A stretch of DNA of 52,986 nucleotides. Source: Mongoliitalea lutea (GTDB taxonomy: Bacteria > Bacteroidota > Bacteroidia > Cytophagales > Cyclobacteriaceae). The DNA is taken from assembly GCF_014652135.1 (NCBI RefSeq), contig NZ_BMYF01000027.1:1-52986 (forward strand), read 5' to 3'. The translations under genes were made by a program, and so were the position numbers. This document shows, one piece after another, positions 39,640 through 49,371 of this stretch. The notes below the pieces were generated by a model, which ran no database searches, was not told the DNA's origin, and saw only the letters and a program-made list of their open reading frames with translations. Numbering within the stretch: the first letter of the stretch is position 1; each line of letters starts with the position of its first letter.

Positions 39640-40409
39640 TTCACTACAAGACTTTAGATGAAGTCCAGTTAATCAAAGAAAGTGCTCAAATATTAGGTAA
39701 AGCTCACGGCGAAGTTGCCAAGCATATTAAAGAAGGGGTAAAGACCTCTTTTCTAGATAAAATTGCGGAAGAGTACATCAGAGACAACGGTGGTGTACCT
39801 TCCTTCAAAGGTTACAACGGGTTTCCCGCGACGCTATGCATCTCAGTTAACGAGGTCGTAGTGCATGGTTTTCCCGGAGACTATATTTTGAAAGATGGCG
39901 ATATAATCTCAGTGGATTGTGGAGTCTTTCACCAAGGTTTTCATAGCGATTGCGCTTATACTTACCCTGTCGGTGAAGTTTCCCCTGCTGTTTTGTCATT
40001 ACTCAAAGTTACCCGAGAATCACTTTATCTAGGGATCGAGAAAGCTGTTTTCGGTAATCGGATTGGAGATATTGGTCATGCCATTCAAAAGTTTGTTGAA
40101 TCCAAAGGATTTACGGTGGTACGTGAATTAGTTGGTCACGGACTAGGAAAGAATCTTCATGAAGCTCCGGAAGTTCCTAATTATGGGAAAAGAGGCAGTG
40201 GCACCCCTTTGAAAAGTGGAATGGTCATAGCTATCGAGCCCATGATCAATCTTGGTACACGAAATATTGTACAGGAGAGGGATGGTTGGACGATCCGAAC
40301 TGCTGATAGAAAGGCTTCTGCTCATTTTGAGCATACCGTAGCGATATTTGAGGATAGAACTGAAATACTGACTACACATCAATACATAGAAGATATTATT
40401 AAATTCTAA
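39636..40409 (+). CDS. map: Type I methionine aminopeptidase
   Basis: Removes the initiator methionine from nascent proteins. The 257-aa protein (E. coli 264) shows the pita-bread metallopeptidase fold with the metal ligands in [20 protein letters not shown], the histidine in [20 protein letters not shown] and the glutamates in AIEPMIN and FEHTVAI. Translation is coupled to secY by a 4-base overlap; infA begins 2 bases after the stop. Confidence 0.98.
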   Translation: MIHYKTLDEVQLIKESAQILGKAHGEVAKHIKEGVKTSFLDKIAEEYIRDNGGVPSFKGYNGFPATLCISVNEVVVHGFPGDYILKDGDIISVDCGVFHQGFHSDCAYTYPVGEVSPAVLSLLKVTRESLYLGIEKAVFGNRIGDIGHAIQKFVESKGFTVVRELVGHGLGKNLHEAPEVPNYGKRGSGTPLKSGMVIAIEPMINLGTRNIVQERDGWTIRTADRKASAHFEHTVAIFEDRTEILTTHQYIEDIIKF

Positions 40410-40411
40410 AT

Positions 40412-40630
40412 ATGGCGAAGCAAACATCTATTGAACAAGATGGAACAATCATAGAAGCGTTATCAAACGCGATGTTTAAAGTGGAGCTGGAGAATGGACA
40501 TCAACTGATTGCCCATATCTCTGGGAAAATGAGAATGAATTATATCAAGATCCTTCCAGGGGACAAGGTAAAACTTGAGTTATCTCCTTACGATCTTTCA
40601 AAAGGTAGAATCGTTTACAGATATAAATAA
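40412..40630 (+). CDS. infA: Translation initiation factor IF-1
   Basis: An OB-fold factor that blocks the A site during initiation. The 72-aa protein (normal length) has the hallmark [20 protein letters not shown] and [25 protein letters not shown]. Placement after map and before rpmJ is the Bacteroidota order. Confidence 0.98.
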   Translation: MAKQTSIEQDGTIIEALSNAMFKVELENGHQLIAHISGKMRMNYIKILPGDKVKLELSPYDLSKGRIVYRYK

Positions 40631-40636
40631 AATATC

Positions 40637-40753
40637 ATGAAAGTTAAGGCATCAATCAAGAAGAGAAGTGCTGAATGTAAAGTGATCAGAAGAAAAGGTA
40701 AGCTTTACGTCATCAACAAGAAAAATCCTAAGTTTAAACAAAGACAAGGTTAA
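40637..40753 (+). CDS. rpmJ: 50S ribosomal protein L36, zinc-free type
   Basis: A 38-aa protein with the sequence pattern [20 protein letters not shown] followed by [18 protein letters not shown]. Of the usual zinc-binding C-C-C-H set only C14 remains, so this is the zinc-independent form. It sits between infA and rpsM, the standard position, with gaps of 6 and 5 bases. Confidence 0.95.
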   Translation: MKVKASIKKRSAECKVIRRKGKLYVINKKNPKFKQRQG

Positions 40754-40758
40754 TCATT

Positions 40759-41136
<378 letters not shown>

Positions 41137-41151
41137 ATCTTGACATAGATT

Positions 41152-41550
41152 ATGGCTCAGAAAAGAAACGATAAAGCTAAAAGTAAAAAGAGAGTAGTTA
41201 AGGTTGAAGCAGTTGGCCAAGCGCACATCAAAGCTTCTTTTAACAACATCATCATCTCTATTACTAACAATTCTGGTCAGGTGATTTCTTGGGCTTCTGC
41301 CGGTAAAATGGGATTCAGAGGTTCTAAGAAAAATACTCCTTACGCTGCACAAATGGCCGCTCAAAACTGCGGTCAGGTAGCTTATGACTTAGGATTAAGA
41401 AAAATTGAAGTGTTTGTGAAGGGTCCTGGTTCCGGTAGAGAATCTGCGATCAGAACTTTGCAAAATGTTGGTCTTGATGTAACTACGATTGTTGATGTGA
41501 CTCCACTTCCGCACAACGGATGTCGTCCTCCTAAACGTAGAAGAGTATAA
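41152..41550 (+). CDS. rpsK: 30S ribosomal protein S11
   Basis: S11 lies on the platform near the E site. The 132-aa protein has a basic N-terminus, [20 protein letters not shown] (about 24-43), [20 protein letters not shown], and the final [20 protein letters not shown]. Length fits E. coli (129). Confidence 0.98.
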   Translation: MAQKRNDKAKSKKRVVKVEAVGQAHIKASFNNIIISITNNSGQVISWASAGKMGFRGSKKNTPYAAQMAAQNCGQVAYDLGLRKIEVFVKGPGSGRESAIRTLQNVGLDVTTIVDVTPLPHNGCRPPKRRRV

Positions 41551-41569
41551 TTTCTAAATAAGATACACA

Positions 41570-42175
41570 ATGGCAAGATATACAGGTCCAAAGGCAAAAA
41601 TCGCCAGAAGATTCGGTGAGCCTATCGAAGGATATAGCAAAGCTCTCCAAAAGAAAAACTATCCTCCAGGACAACACGGAAGAGGTAGAAGAAAAAAACA
41701 ATCTGAATACGCTATTCAGCTTGGTGAAAAGCAAAAAGCAAAATACATCTACGGTGTATTGGAAAGACAATTCGCGAAATTGTTTGATATTGCTTCAAGA
41801 AAAGGCGGTATTACAGGTGAAAACTTGTTGCAGTTGTTGGAAGCTAGATTGGACAACACCGTATTCAGATTAGGAATTGCTCCTACAAGAAGAGGTGCTA
41901 GACAATTAGTTTCGCACAAGCATATTTTAGTAAATGGTGAAGTGGTTAACATCCCTTCATATACCCTTAAGCCTGGTGATGTGGTTTCTGTAAGAGAGCG
42001 TTCCAAGTCTTTGGAAGCTATCACAAACAGCTTAGCAGGTAAGAGTAGTTCTCGTTTTTCTTGGTTAGAGTGGGATAATGCTTCTTTAACTGGAAAGTTT
42101 GTCTCTGTTCCGGTAAGGGAAGATATTCCTGAAAACATCAAGGAGCAGTTGATCGTCGAACTTTACTCTAAATAA
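41570..42175 (+). CDS. rpsD: 30S ribosomal protein S4
   Basis: A primary 16S rRNA binder; in E. coli it represses the alpha operon. The 201-aa protein begins [20 protein letters not shown], and the S4 RNA-binding domain is clear: [20 protein letters not shown] and [19 protein letters not shown]. There is no zinc-type N-terminal Cys cluster. rpoA follows after 31 bases, giving the usual rpsM-rpsK-rpsD-rpoA-rplQ order. Confidence 0.98.
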   Translation: MARYTGPKAKIARRFGEPIEGYSKALQKKNYPPGQHGRGRRKKQSEYAIQLGEKQKAKYIYGVLERQFAKLFDIASRKGGITGENLLQLLEARLDNTVFRLGIAPTRRGARQLVSHKHILVNGEVVNIPSYTLKPGDVVSVRERSKSLEAITNSLAGKSSSRFSWLEWDNASLTGKFVSVPVREDIPENIKEQLIVELYSK

Positions 42176-42206
42176 TAAACTTTCAGACTTAAATAGAACT
42201 ATTGAT

Positions 42207-43196
42207 ATGTCCATATTAGCATTTCAAATGCCCGAAAAAGTGGTAATGGAAAAGGCCGATGATTTTCATGGCTTGTTTACCTTCAAGCCACTAGAAAAGG
42301 GCTATGGGGTCACCATTGGTAATGCCTTGAGAAGAATTTTGTTATCTTCCTTGGAAGGCTATGCAATCACTTCTGTGAAGCTTCCAGGTGTTGTGCATGA
42401 ATTTGCCACGATTGAGGGTGTTGTTGAAGATGTGACTGATATTATTCTTAACTTGAAGCAAGTAAGATTCAAGAAAGTGCATGACTCCATTGATGGAAAA
42501 ATCACTGTTGAAGTAAAAAATCAGTCTGTTTTCACTGCTGGAGATATCGCCAAGTTCACTACCTCTTTCGAAGTTTTAAACCCTGAGTTGGTAATTTGTC
42601 ACTTAGACGAGTCGAAAAGCTTCGAAATTGAATTGACAGTTGAGAAAGGTAGAGGATACCTTCCAGCGGAAGAGTCTAAGCCAAAAGAGCAAGTATTTGG
42701 TGTGATTCCTATCGATGCCATCTTTACACCTATCAAGAATGTAAAGTATAGTGTAGAAAACACTAGGGTTGAGCAAAAAACTGACTTCGAGAAATTGATT
42801 CTGGAAGTAACTACAGATGGCTCTATCCACCCAGAAAAAGCATTGCAGGAGTCTGCTAAAATCTTGATTCAGCACTTCATGTTATTCTCTGATCAGACTA
42901 TGGTAATCGATGCTCCTGGAGCAGATTCACCTGAGCCTATCGATGAGGAATTCCTACACATGAGAAAATTGTTGAAGACATCTTTGAGCGATTTGGATCT
43001 TTCTGTTAGAGCATTCAACTGTTTGAAAGCTGCTGACGTGAAGACATTAGGCGATCTTGCTAAGTTAGAAATTTCTGACATGATGAAATTCAGAAACTTT
43101 GGTAAGAAGTCTTTGGCTGAGCTTGAGCAATTGATTCAAGAAAAAGGGTTGACCTTTGGCATGGATCTTTCTAAGTATAAACTTGATGAAGAATAA
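42207..43196 (+). CDS. rpoA: DNA-directed RNA polymerase subunit alpha
   Basis: The alpha subunit dimer nucleates RNA polymerase assembly. The 329-aa protein (329 in E. coli) has the N-terminal assembly domain ([20 protein letters not shown] near residue 32) and the C-terminal domain for upstream DNA and regulators ([36 protein letters not shown], residues about 269-314). The CTD has the helix-hairpin-helix residues used for UP-element binding. Confidence 0.99.
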   Translation: MSILAFQMPEKVVMEKADDFHGLFTFKPLEKGYGVTIGNALRRILLSSLEGYAITSVKLPGVVHEFATIEGVVEDVTDIILNLKQVRFKKVHDSIDGKITVEVKNQSVFTAGDIAKFTTSFEVLNPELVICHLDESKSFEIELTVEKGRGYLPAEESKPKEQVFGVIPIDAIFTPIKNVKYSVENTRVEQKTDFEKLILEVTTDGSIHPEKALQESAKILIQHFMLFSDQTMVIDAPGADSPEPIDEEFLHMRKLLKTSLSDLDLSVRAFNCLKAADVKTLGDLAKLEISDMMKFRNFGKKSLAELEQLIQEKGLTFGMDLSKYKLDEE

Positions 43197-43201
43197 ATAA
43201 C

Positions 43202-43687
43202 ATGAGACACGGTAAGAAATTTAACCACCTTGGCAGGACTGCCAGCCATAGAAAAGCAATGCTTTCTAATATGGCTACTTCCCTGATTCTTCACAAGCGT
43301 ATTTCCACCACGCTTGCTAAGGCTAAGGAATTGAAAAAATATGTAGAGCCTTTGATCACAAGAGCGAAGGAAGATTCTACTCACAATAGAAGAATTGTTT
43401 TCTCTTATCTTCAAAGCAAAGAAGCTATCAAGGTTCTTTTCGGTGAAGTAGTAGAGAAAGTAGGTGAGAGAAATGGTGGCTACTCCAGAATCATCAAAAC
43501 TGGTTTCCGTCTAGGTGATAATGCAGAAATGTGTATCATCGAGCTAGTAGACTTCAACGAATTGATGTTGAAAGATGCTAAGCCAGCGAAGAAAACTACT
43601 AGAAGAAGTAGAAGAGGTTCTGGTAAGGCTGAAGCTTCTAACGAAGCTGACACTACAGAAAGTACTGAAGAAAAGTCAGCTGAATAA
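43202..43687 (+). CDS. rplQ: 50S ribosomal protein L17 with acidic C-terminal extension
   Basis: The 161-aa protein (E. coli 127) starts [20 protein letters not shown] and has the L17 core [20 protein letters not shown] and [17 protein letters not shown]. From about residue 122 the protein continues in a Lys/Arg then Glu/Ser/Thr-rich tail ([16 protein letters not shown]), longer than in E. coli. It is the last gene of the ribosomal block and is followed by a terminator. Confidence 0.97.
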   Translation: MRHGKKFNHLGRTASHRKAMLSNMATSLILHKRISTTLAKAKELKKYVEPLITRAKEDSTHNRRIVFSYLQSKEAIKVLFGEVVEKVGERNGGYSRIIKTGFRLGDNAEMCIIELVDFNELMLKDAKPAKKTTRRSRRGSGKAEASNEADTTESTEEKSAE

Positions 43688-43710
43688 TTCATGCAGACTG
43701 ATTCACATAG

Positions 43711-43746
43711 AAAAGGGGTTGGGCTTTTTGCTCAATCCCTTTTTTT
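43711..43746 (+). terminator. Terminator after rplQ
   Basis: AAAAGGGGTTGGGC (43711-43724) pairs with GCTCAATCCCTTTT (43730-43743; two G-T pairs) over a TTTTT loop, continuing as a T-tract. It separates the ribosomal block from carA. Confidence 0.88.
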
Positions 43747-43782
43747 ATGTCCTGTTTATTCAGGCTAATCTTTTAAAATTTG

Positions 43783-43790
43783 TAACTTTG
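43783..43790 (+). promoter_or_regulatory. -7 box for carA-eno
   Basis: TAACTTTG, an exact TAnnTTTG match, 18 bases before the carA ATG at 43809. The -33 region has no clear TTG, so initiation may depend on other contacts. It lies after the rplQ terminator. Confidence 0.5.
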
Positions 43791-43808
43791 GGCAGTTCTA
43801 AAACCAAC

Positions 43809-44906
43809 ATGAATCAACAAAAAGCAACTCTTCTATTAGCAGATGGTACCATTTTCAAAGGTACTCTCATAGGTAGTCCAGGTACCAATGGAGGCGAAAT
43901 CTGCTTCAATACAGGTATGACAGGGTATCAGGAAATCTACACGGATCCTTCTTACACCGGTCAAATCGTTGTTACCACCACTTCTCACATCGGTAATTAT
44001 GGTGTCATTGACGCCGAAGTGGAGTCAGCAGCTCCTACCATCGCCGGGATTGTGGTGAATAGCTTTTCACAAACCTTTAGCCGCTTAGATGCCAATGGTT
44101 CTTTGCAGGACTATTTGGTCAAGCATGGAATTACCGGTATCGCGGATATTGATACCCGTAAGTTAGTGCGTCATCTGCGCAGTAAAGGTGCTATGAATGC
44201 CGTTATCAGTTCTGAATATGAGGATGACTTGGCAGGCTTGAAGGTGCAATTGAATTTGGTACCTGATATGAATGGTTTGGAACTTTCATCGGAGGTGTGT
44301 ACCAAAGAACCTTTTTACTTTGGGGATGAACATGCGAGCATTAAAGTAGCTTGCTTGGATTTCGGTATTAAGTTGAATATTCTGCGCAATCTTGCCGATA
44401 GGGGAGTCTACTGTAAAGTATTTCCTGCCAAAACTACCTTCGAAGAATTACAGGCTTGGAATCCCGATGGCTTCTTTTTATCCAATGGCCCAGGTGATCC
44501 AGCAGTCATGGAGTACGCAGTACATACGACGAAACAGATTTTAGAGTCTGGTAAGCCTGTTTTTGGTATCTGCCTTGGGCATCAAATTCTAGCAGAAGCT
44601 TGTGGTATTTCTACCTATAAAATGCACCATGGACATAGAGGACTTAATCACCCGATTAAAAATGTGCTAACAGGGAAAAGTGAGATCACTTCTCAAAATC
44701 ATGGCTTTGTAGTCAATAGAGAAGAAGTGGAGAAAAGTGATGTGGTAGAAATGACCCACGTACACTTGAATGATCATACAGTAGCAGGTATCCGCGTCAA
44801 AGGGAAGCCAGCTTTTTCTGTGCAGTACCATCCGGAGTCTTCTCCGGGACCTCATGATTCGAGGTATTTATTTGACGATTTTGTATCTTTCATGCATAAA
44901 AATTAA
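43809..44906 (+). CDS. carA: Carbamoyl-phosphate synthase small (glutaminase) subunit
   Basis: Generates ammonia from glutamine for carbamoyl phosphate in arginine and pyrimidine synthesis. The 365-aa protein has an N-terminal beta-barrel/CPSase domain (FNTGMTGYQEIYTDPSYTGQ) and a class I amidotransferase domain with catalytic Cys255 (GICLGHQ), His341 and Glu343 (QYHPESSPGPHD). A longer frame begins at 43575 inside rplQ, but the ATG at 43809 is the expected start. No carB is in the window. Confidence 0.96.
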   Translation: MNQQKATLLLADGTIFKGTLIGSPGTNGGEICFNTGMTGYQEIYTDPSYTGQIVVTTTSHIGNYGVIDAEVESAAPTIAGIVVNSFSQTFSRLDANGSLQDYLVKHGITGIADIDTRKLVRHLRSKGAMNAVISSEYEDDLAGLKVQLNLVPDMNGLELSSEVCTKEPFYFGDEHASIKVACLDFGIKLNILRNLADRGVYCKVFPAKTTFEELQAWNPDGFFLSNGPGDPAVMEYAVHTTKQILESGKPVFGICLGHQILAEACGISTYKMHHGHRGLNHPIKNVLTGKSEITSQNHGFVVNREEVEKSDVVEMTHVHLNDHTVAGIRVKGKPAFSVQYHPESSPGPHDSRYLFDDFVSFMHKN

Positions 44907-44918
44907 AATAACTCTTAA

Positions 44919-46217
<1,299 letters not shown>

Positions 46218-46234
46218 ATCATAGATAACAATGC

Positions 46235-46271
46235 AAAAAGGGGCAATCAGTTTTCAGATTGCCCCTTTTTT
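46235..46271. terminator. Bidirectional terminator after eno
   Basis: AAAAAGGGGCAATC (46235-46248) pairs with GATTGCCCC (46257-46265) followed by six T (46266-46271). The A-run on the left makes it usable for the convergent gene ending at 46270 as well. Confidence 0.9.
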
Positions 46272-47445
46272 ATTTAGCTTTTAATTTAGCTTTGAAAAGT
46301 ACCTCGTAGTCACGTTCCCGTTCACTTTTGTTAGGTGAAATCCAGATATTTTGCTCTGAATCTATAAATTCTATTCTCCCAAGTTCTGATGGGATCTCAA
46401 TGGGGATAAGGGTTCCGTCTTCGGAAACTATCGACCATTTGGCGACTTGGACCTTTGCGATTGCTTGGAAAATCTCTTGGAAACCATTGGCGCCTTCAAT
46501 GGCACGCTCATAAGCTTCATCTGACAGACCGCTCTCGTAACCAATTAGGGGTTGGTTTTGATAGCTGTGCAGATGATTGATGGAGCCATAGGCAAATGAT
46601 CGTGTATCGAAACTGATTACATCCAAGTCTATAGCTTTTGGGTCCTTTCCTTTGATTTGCTCAAAGGCATCAAACTTCAATGCTATTTCCTTGGCTGGAT
46701 TCTCTAAGTCTGACCATTTATAATAATACAAGGTCGGGTCATTGGTAAAGGCTACATAAACTCCTGAGCCCTCTACACGCATTACCGGATAGGTGGACGT
46801 TTGTGTGTAGATTTCATCCGGTTTACTGAAACGGGAACTTGTTGGGTAGGGTACAACTCCAGTGAATGTGTTATCAGCTACATTGATTTTTTCCAGAATA
46901 GTACCTGAATCGATGGAATAGAACCCGGAACCTTTTTGATTTCTTGAACCTAGTAAAGCCAGCGCTTCATTTTCATTTCTGAATTGGAACAAATCTGCAT
47001 GATACACTTGATAGCCCATGGCTGGCGTAAAGTCTGGTTTGAATTTACCCAAGAGTGTACCTGCGAAATCATACTGGAAAAAGCCATTCACCCCCAGTAC
47101 CGCAAAAGACTCTGAATTCTTAAATTGTGGTCGTGCAATGGGATTGGAGCCGATAGCATCAGGTTGGTCACCTGTAAACTGATAGGTTTGCAGGATATTA
47201 CCGACTTGGTCGATTAGCAGGATTTCCGAGTTTTGAAGGTTCATGGCTAGGAAATGTGCTCCATCGGGACTAATATGTGACCAGCCTAAAATACCAATAT
47301 AGTCCACTACAACTGAGTCTTCAACGACGATTTCATAGCTACTGATATTGACAGAGGAAAGGGTTTCAGTTTCTCTCTTAGTACAAGCAAGACTAAGGAG
47401 GAGGAAACTGAACAGGAAGGCTGAGTTGAAGTAGTTGATGTTCAT
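46270..47445 (-). CDS. DUF4221-like lipoprotein
   Basis: A 391-aa lipoprotein (lipobox LSLAC, Cys21). The mature protein looks like the DUF4221/BF3164 propeller-type lipoproteins of Bacteroidota: repeated short beta segments such as WSHISPDGAHFLAMNLQNSE, GNILQTYQFTGDQP and FFQYDFAGTLLGKF. No catalytic motif is seen; a surface or periplasmic binding function is inferred. It is 4 bases downstream of the 228-aa secreted gene, so the two form an operon read leftwards. Confidence 0.75.
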   Translation of the reverse strand: MNINYFNSAFLFSFLLLSLACTKRETETLSSVNISSYEIVVEDSVVVDYIGILGWSHISPDGAHFLAMNLQNSEILLIDQVGNILQTYQFTGDQPDAIGSNPIARPQFKNSESFAVLGVNGFFQYDFAGTLLGKFKPDFTPAMGYQVYHADLFQFRNENEALALLGSRNQKGSGFYSIDSGTILEKINVADNTFTGVVPYPTSSRFSKPDEIYTQTSTYPVMRVEGSGVYVAFTNDPTLYYYKWSDLENPAKEIALKFDAFEQIKGKDPKAIDLDVISFDTRSFAYGSINHLHSYQNQPLIGYESGLSDEAYERAIEGANGFQEIFQAIAKVQVAKWSIVSEDGTLIPIEIPSELGRIEFIDSEQNIWISPNKSERERDYEVLFKAKLKAK

Positions 47446-47449
47446 ACAA

Positions 47450-48136
47450 TCATCGCTTATACAATTGATGAACAGCGTAGATTTTATTCGGTTTCACAAC
47501 CTCTGACAAGAAAATCAAATTCTCTTGTATTCCAATGATTTGGTAGGTAAAGGTGCGTACTTCATTTCTTTTAGGGGTTTGGATAGTAACAAATACGCCT
47601 TGATCTGTACTGAATATATCTGAACCCTCGTGCAATGTGATGACATTTTCTTTATTGATTGACTTCAGCTTTATTCCATACCCATTTCGATTTGTTCTGG
47701 CTGTTTGCTGATGGGCGAATGTGCCTTTGCTTAGTACTTCTCTAACCTGTGCTTCGGTGATTTTTTTCTCAGGAGCTTGGTACAATACTGCTTGATAACT
47801 GTAAAACTTTTCCAAGCCTCCGTAGGGCATACGCTGGGTGATCCAAACATGTGAAGCTCCTCTGGAACTTGCTTCTTCTAAGAGTTTTTTTCTGGCCCTC
47901 GTATCTATGGCGTTGATAGCTGTGAATACCCAAGCACCTCTAGCCTTGGAGTGTGCTTCTCCTATTTTGATGAGATCTTTGGTTTCGCTGTAATCATGGA
48001 GGATTGTGATGTCCTCTGGTTTAGTGAATCCATCAACCGGTCCCATTCGGGAAATAAATTGAGCTTGAACACTAAATGAACCCATTACAAAAAGGGCAAA
48101 GGCCGATAAGCCTAGAGTTTTAAAAGATGTAAGCAT
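47450..48136 (-). CDS. Secreted protein of unknown function
   Basis: A 228-aa protein with a Sec signal peptide (hydrophobic LGLSAFALFVMGSF, cleavage probably after VQA at residue 25). The mature part has no recognised domain; it contains KEDITILHDYS-type and GASHVWITQRMPYGG segments, and a C-terminal half rich in beta-like stretches (GSDIFSTDQGVFVTIQTPKR). It is the first gene of a leftward pair with the DUF4221-like lipoprotein, 4 bases apart, so it likely works in the same process. The start ATG follows a long AT-rich region with no full promoter match. Confidence 0.72.
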   Translation of the reverse strand: MLTSFKTLGLSAFALFVMGSFSVQAQFISRMGPVDGFTKPEDITILHDYSETKDLIKIGEAHSKARGAWVFTAINAIDTRARKKLLEEASSRGASHVWITQRMPYGGLEKFYSYQAVLYQAPEKKITEAQVREVLSKGTFAHQQTARTNRNGYGIKLKSINKENVITLHEGSDIFSTDQGVFVTIQTPKRNEVRTFTYQIIGIQENLIFLSEVVKPNKIYAVHQLYKR

Positions 48137-48336
48137 AATGGAAGTTTTTTTCTTTAGATGTACGAATAACTTCAGTGACTGGCTGAAAAATGTAAGAAAA
48201 AATATTGGAAAAATTACATGGGGAGGTAATAAGGATTGTTTTATGATTTATATGCTTGGCTTAGTTTAATGTTTGTCTAATCACTTAACTTCTTATCTAT
48301 TAATGGGTAAAACATATCTTTTTAGTTGATGGGGTA

Positions 48337-48528
48337 TTAACTTTTGAAAAATATGCTATAAACGCTCACGATAAGGATAAATAGGAAAAGTGCTGCCACG
48401 AAGTTTCTTTTGAAATCAGAAAGTTGGGGTTTGGACTTTTTGAATGCAAAAGTTCTTGATACAAAGCCTGCAAATTGGATGATGCCAATCATGATCAGGT
48501 CAATTATTAATTCGACGAGGAATATCAT
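48337..48528 (-). CDS. Small two-span membrane protein
   Basis: A 63-aa protein with two predicted transmembrane helices: FLVELIIDLIMIGIIQFAGF (3-22) and VAALFLFILIVSVYSIFF (44-61), joined by a basic loop (FKKSKPQLSDFKRN). It is not a known family. It is third in a leftward run with the 205-aa and 59-aa genes (gaps 12 and 7 bases), which supports it as a real gene. The 200-base gap between its end and 48137 holds nothing recognised. Confidence 0.65.
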   Translation of the reverse strand: MIFLVELIIDLIMIGIIQFAGFVSRTFAFKKSKPQLSDFKRNFVAALFLFILIVSVYSIFFKS

Positions 48529-48540
48529 TGTGATAATCTA

Positions 48541-49158
48541 TTATAGGGTTAAAGCTAAAAATACTATAGCTCCGATTCCAAAGCCTACTCCACCCATGGT
48601 ATTTACTCTACGTTCTTTGATCCGGGAAGCTCTATCTCTATATCCCGCAGCATATGCTTCATCTGCGAATAAATTGATATCTGGGTATCTTAGATTATGA
48701 TCTTTTGGTAGGGAACTACCTATTGAAAATGGGGTGTTATAGCCAATAACAAAGAGAGAGGAATAGGCAAGTGAGGCGTATGAGAATACTCCCATGCTTA
48801 GCAGTGATACTGTTTGGGCAAGAGGATGTACCTTATAATGAAAATCTGCATCCGTCCAGCCCAACATAAATAGCTCCGTAGGTTCCATACTGATCTCCCT
48901 TCCTTCCATGTAATAATGAATAGTACCGTCCACGCGCTCTACTTTGGATATGTCTTGATAGCGCAGGCGGAATTTAGGGGCCTTTTTATCGTCTTCCAAT
49001 CGATATACTACACGCGCGAACCTCATTTTATGGATAAATACATCCAATACTTCTCCATCTTCTTTCCAGATAATATCCTGAGAAAAAGAAGTAGTGGGTA
49101 GCAGGAATACTACCCATATAACAATGATTTTAAAATAAACACTTTTGAGCTTATACAT
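48541..49158 (-). CDS. Secreted or membrane protein, unknown function
   Basis: The 205-aa protein has an N-terminal signal (FKIIVIWVVFLLPTTSFSQ), then a small beta-rich segment (GEVLDVFIHKMRFARVVYRL) of a type common in Bacteroidota secreted proteins with strand-loop DG motifs. Two more hydrophobic stretches (TVSLLSMGVFSYASLAYSSL at about 114-133 and the C-terminal GVGFGIGAIVFLALTL) suggest membrane anchoring. The arrangement between the 59-aa and 63-aa membrane proteins points to one small membrane system. Confidence 0.7.
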   Translation of the reverse strand: MYKLKSVYFKIIVIWVVFLLPTTSFSQDIIWKEDGEVLDVFIHKMRFARVVYRLEDDKKAPKFRLRYQDISKVERVDGTIHYYMEGREISMEPTELFMLGWTDADFHYKVHPLAQTVSLLSMGVFSYASLAYSSLFVIGYNTPFSIGSSLPKDHNLRYPDINLFADEAYAAGYRDRASRIKERRVNTMGGVGFGIGAIVFLALTL

Positions 49159-49165
49159 GTGATTT

Positions 49166-49345
49166 TTATTTTTTCACAATAGAATAATTAACCCAAAATG
49201 AAGCAGCGAACATAGCAGCATAGTGGCCAGTACCTAAAGGCCCTCCGTGGATGTAGTGCTCAATTAATTTTCCTACGATTAAAACGACCACTAAATTAGC
49301 TATAAAGTAGAGGCTGATTTTTTTAATCCTCTTCCACGATTTCAT
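49166..49345 (-). CDS. Small two-span membrane protein, 59 aa
   Basis: ATG at 49345, TAA at 49166-49168. The product is MKSWKRIKKISLYFIANLVV, then VLIVGKLIEHYIHGGPLG and a second hydrophobic stretch AAMFAASFWVNYSIV, ending KK. It has a basic N-terminus, one helix at about 11-27 and one at about 42-56. It precedes the 205-aa gene by 7 bases in the same direction, which, with the compact packing, supports a real gene. Confidence 0.6.
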   Translation of the reverse strand: MKSWKRIKKISLYFIANLVVVLIVGKLIEHYIHGGPLGTGHYAAMFAASFWVNYSIVKK

Positions 49346-49371
49346 AAGTATACTAGTGAATGATGCTAGGT

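Noticed and set aside
43575-43808. Extended N-terminus of carA beginning within rplQ
   Set aside because: The extra codons are out of frame with rplQ and lie across the terminator; homologues begin at MNQQKATLLLADG, so the start is 43809.
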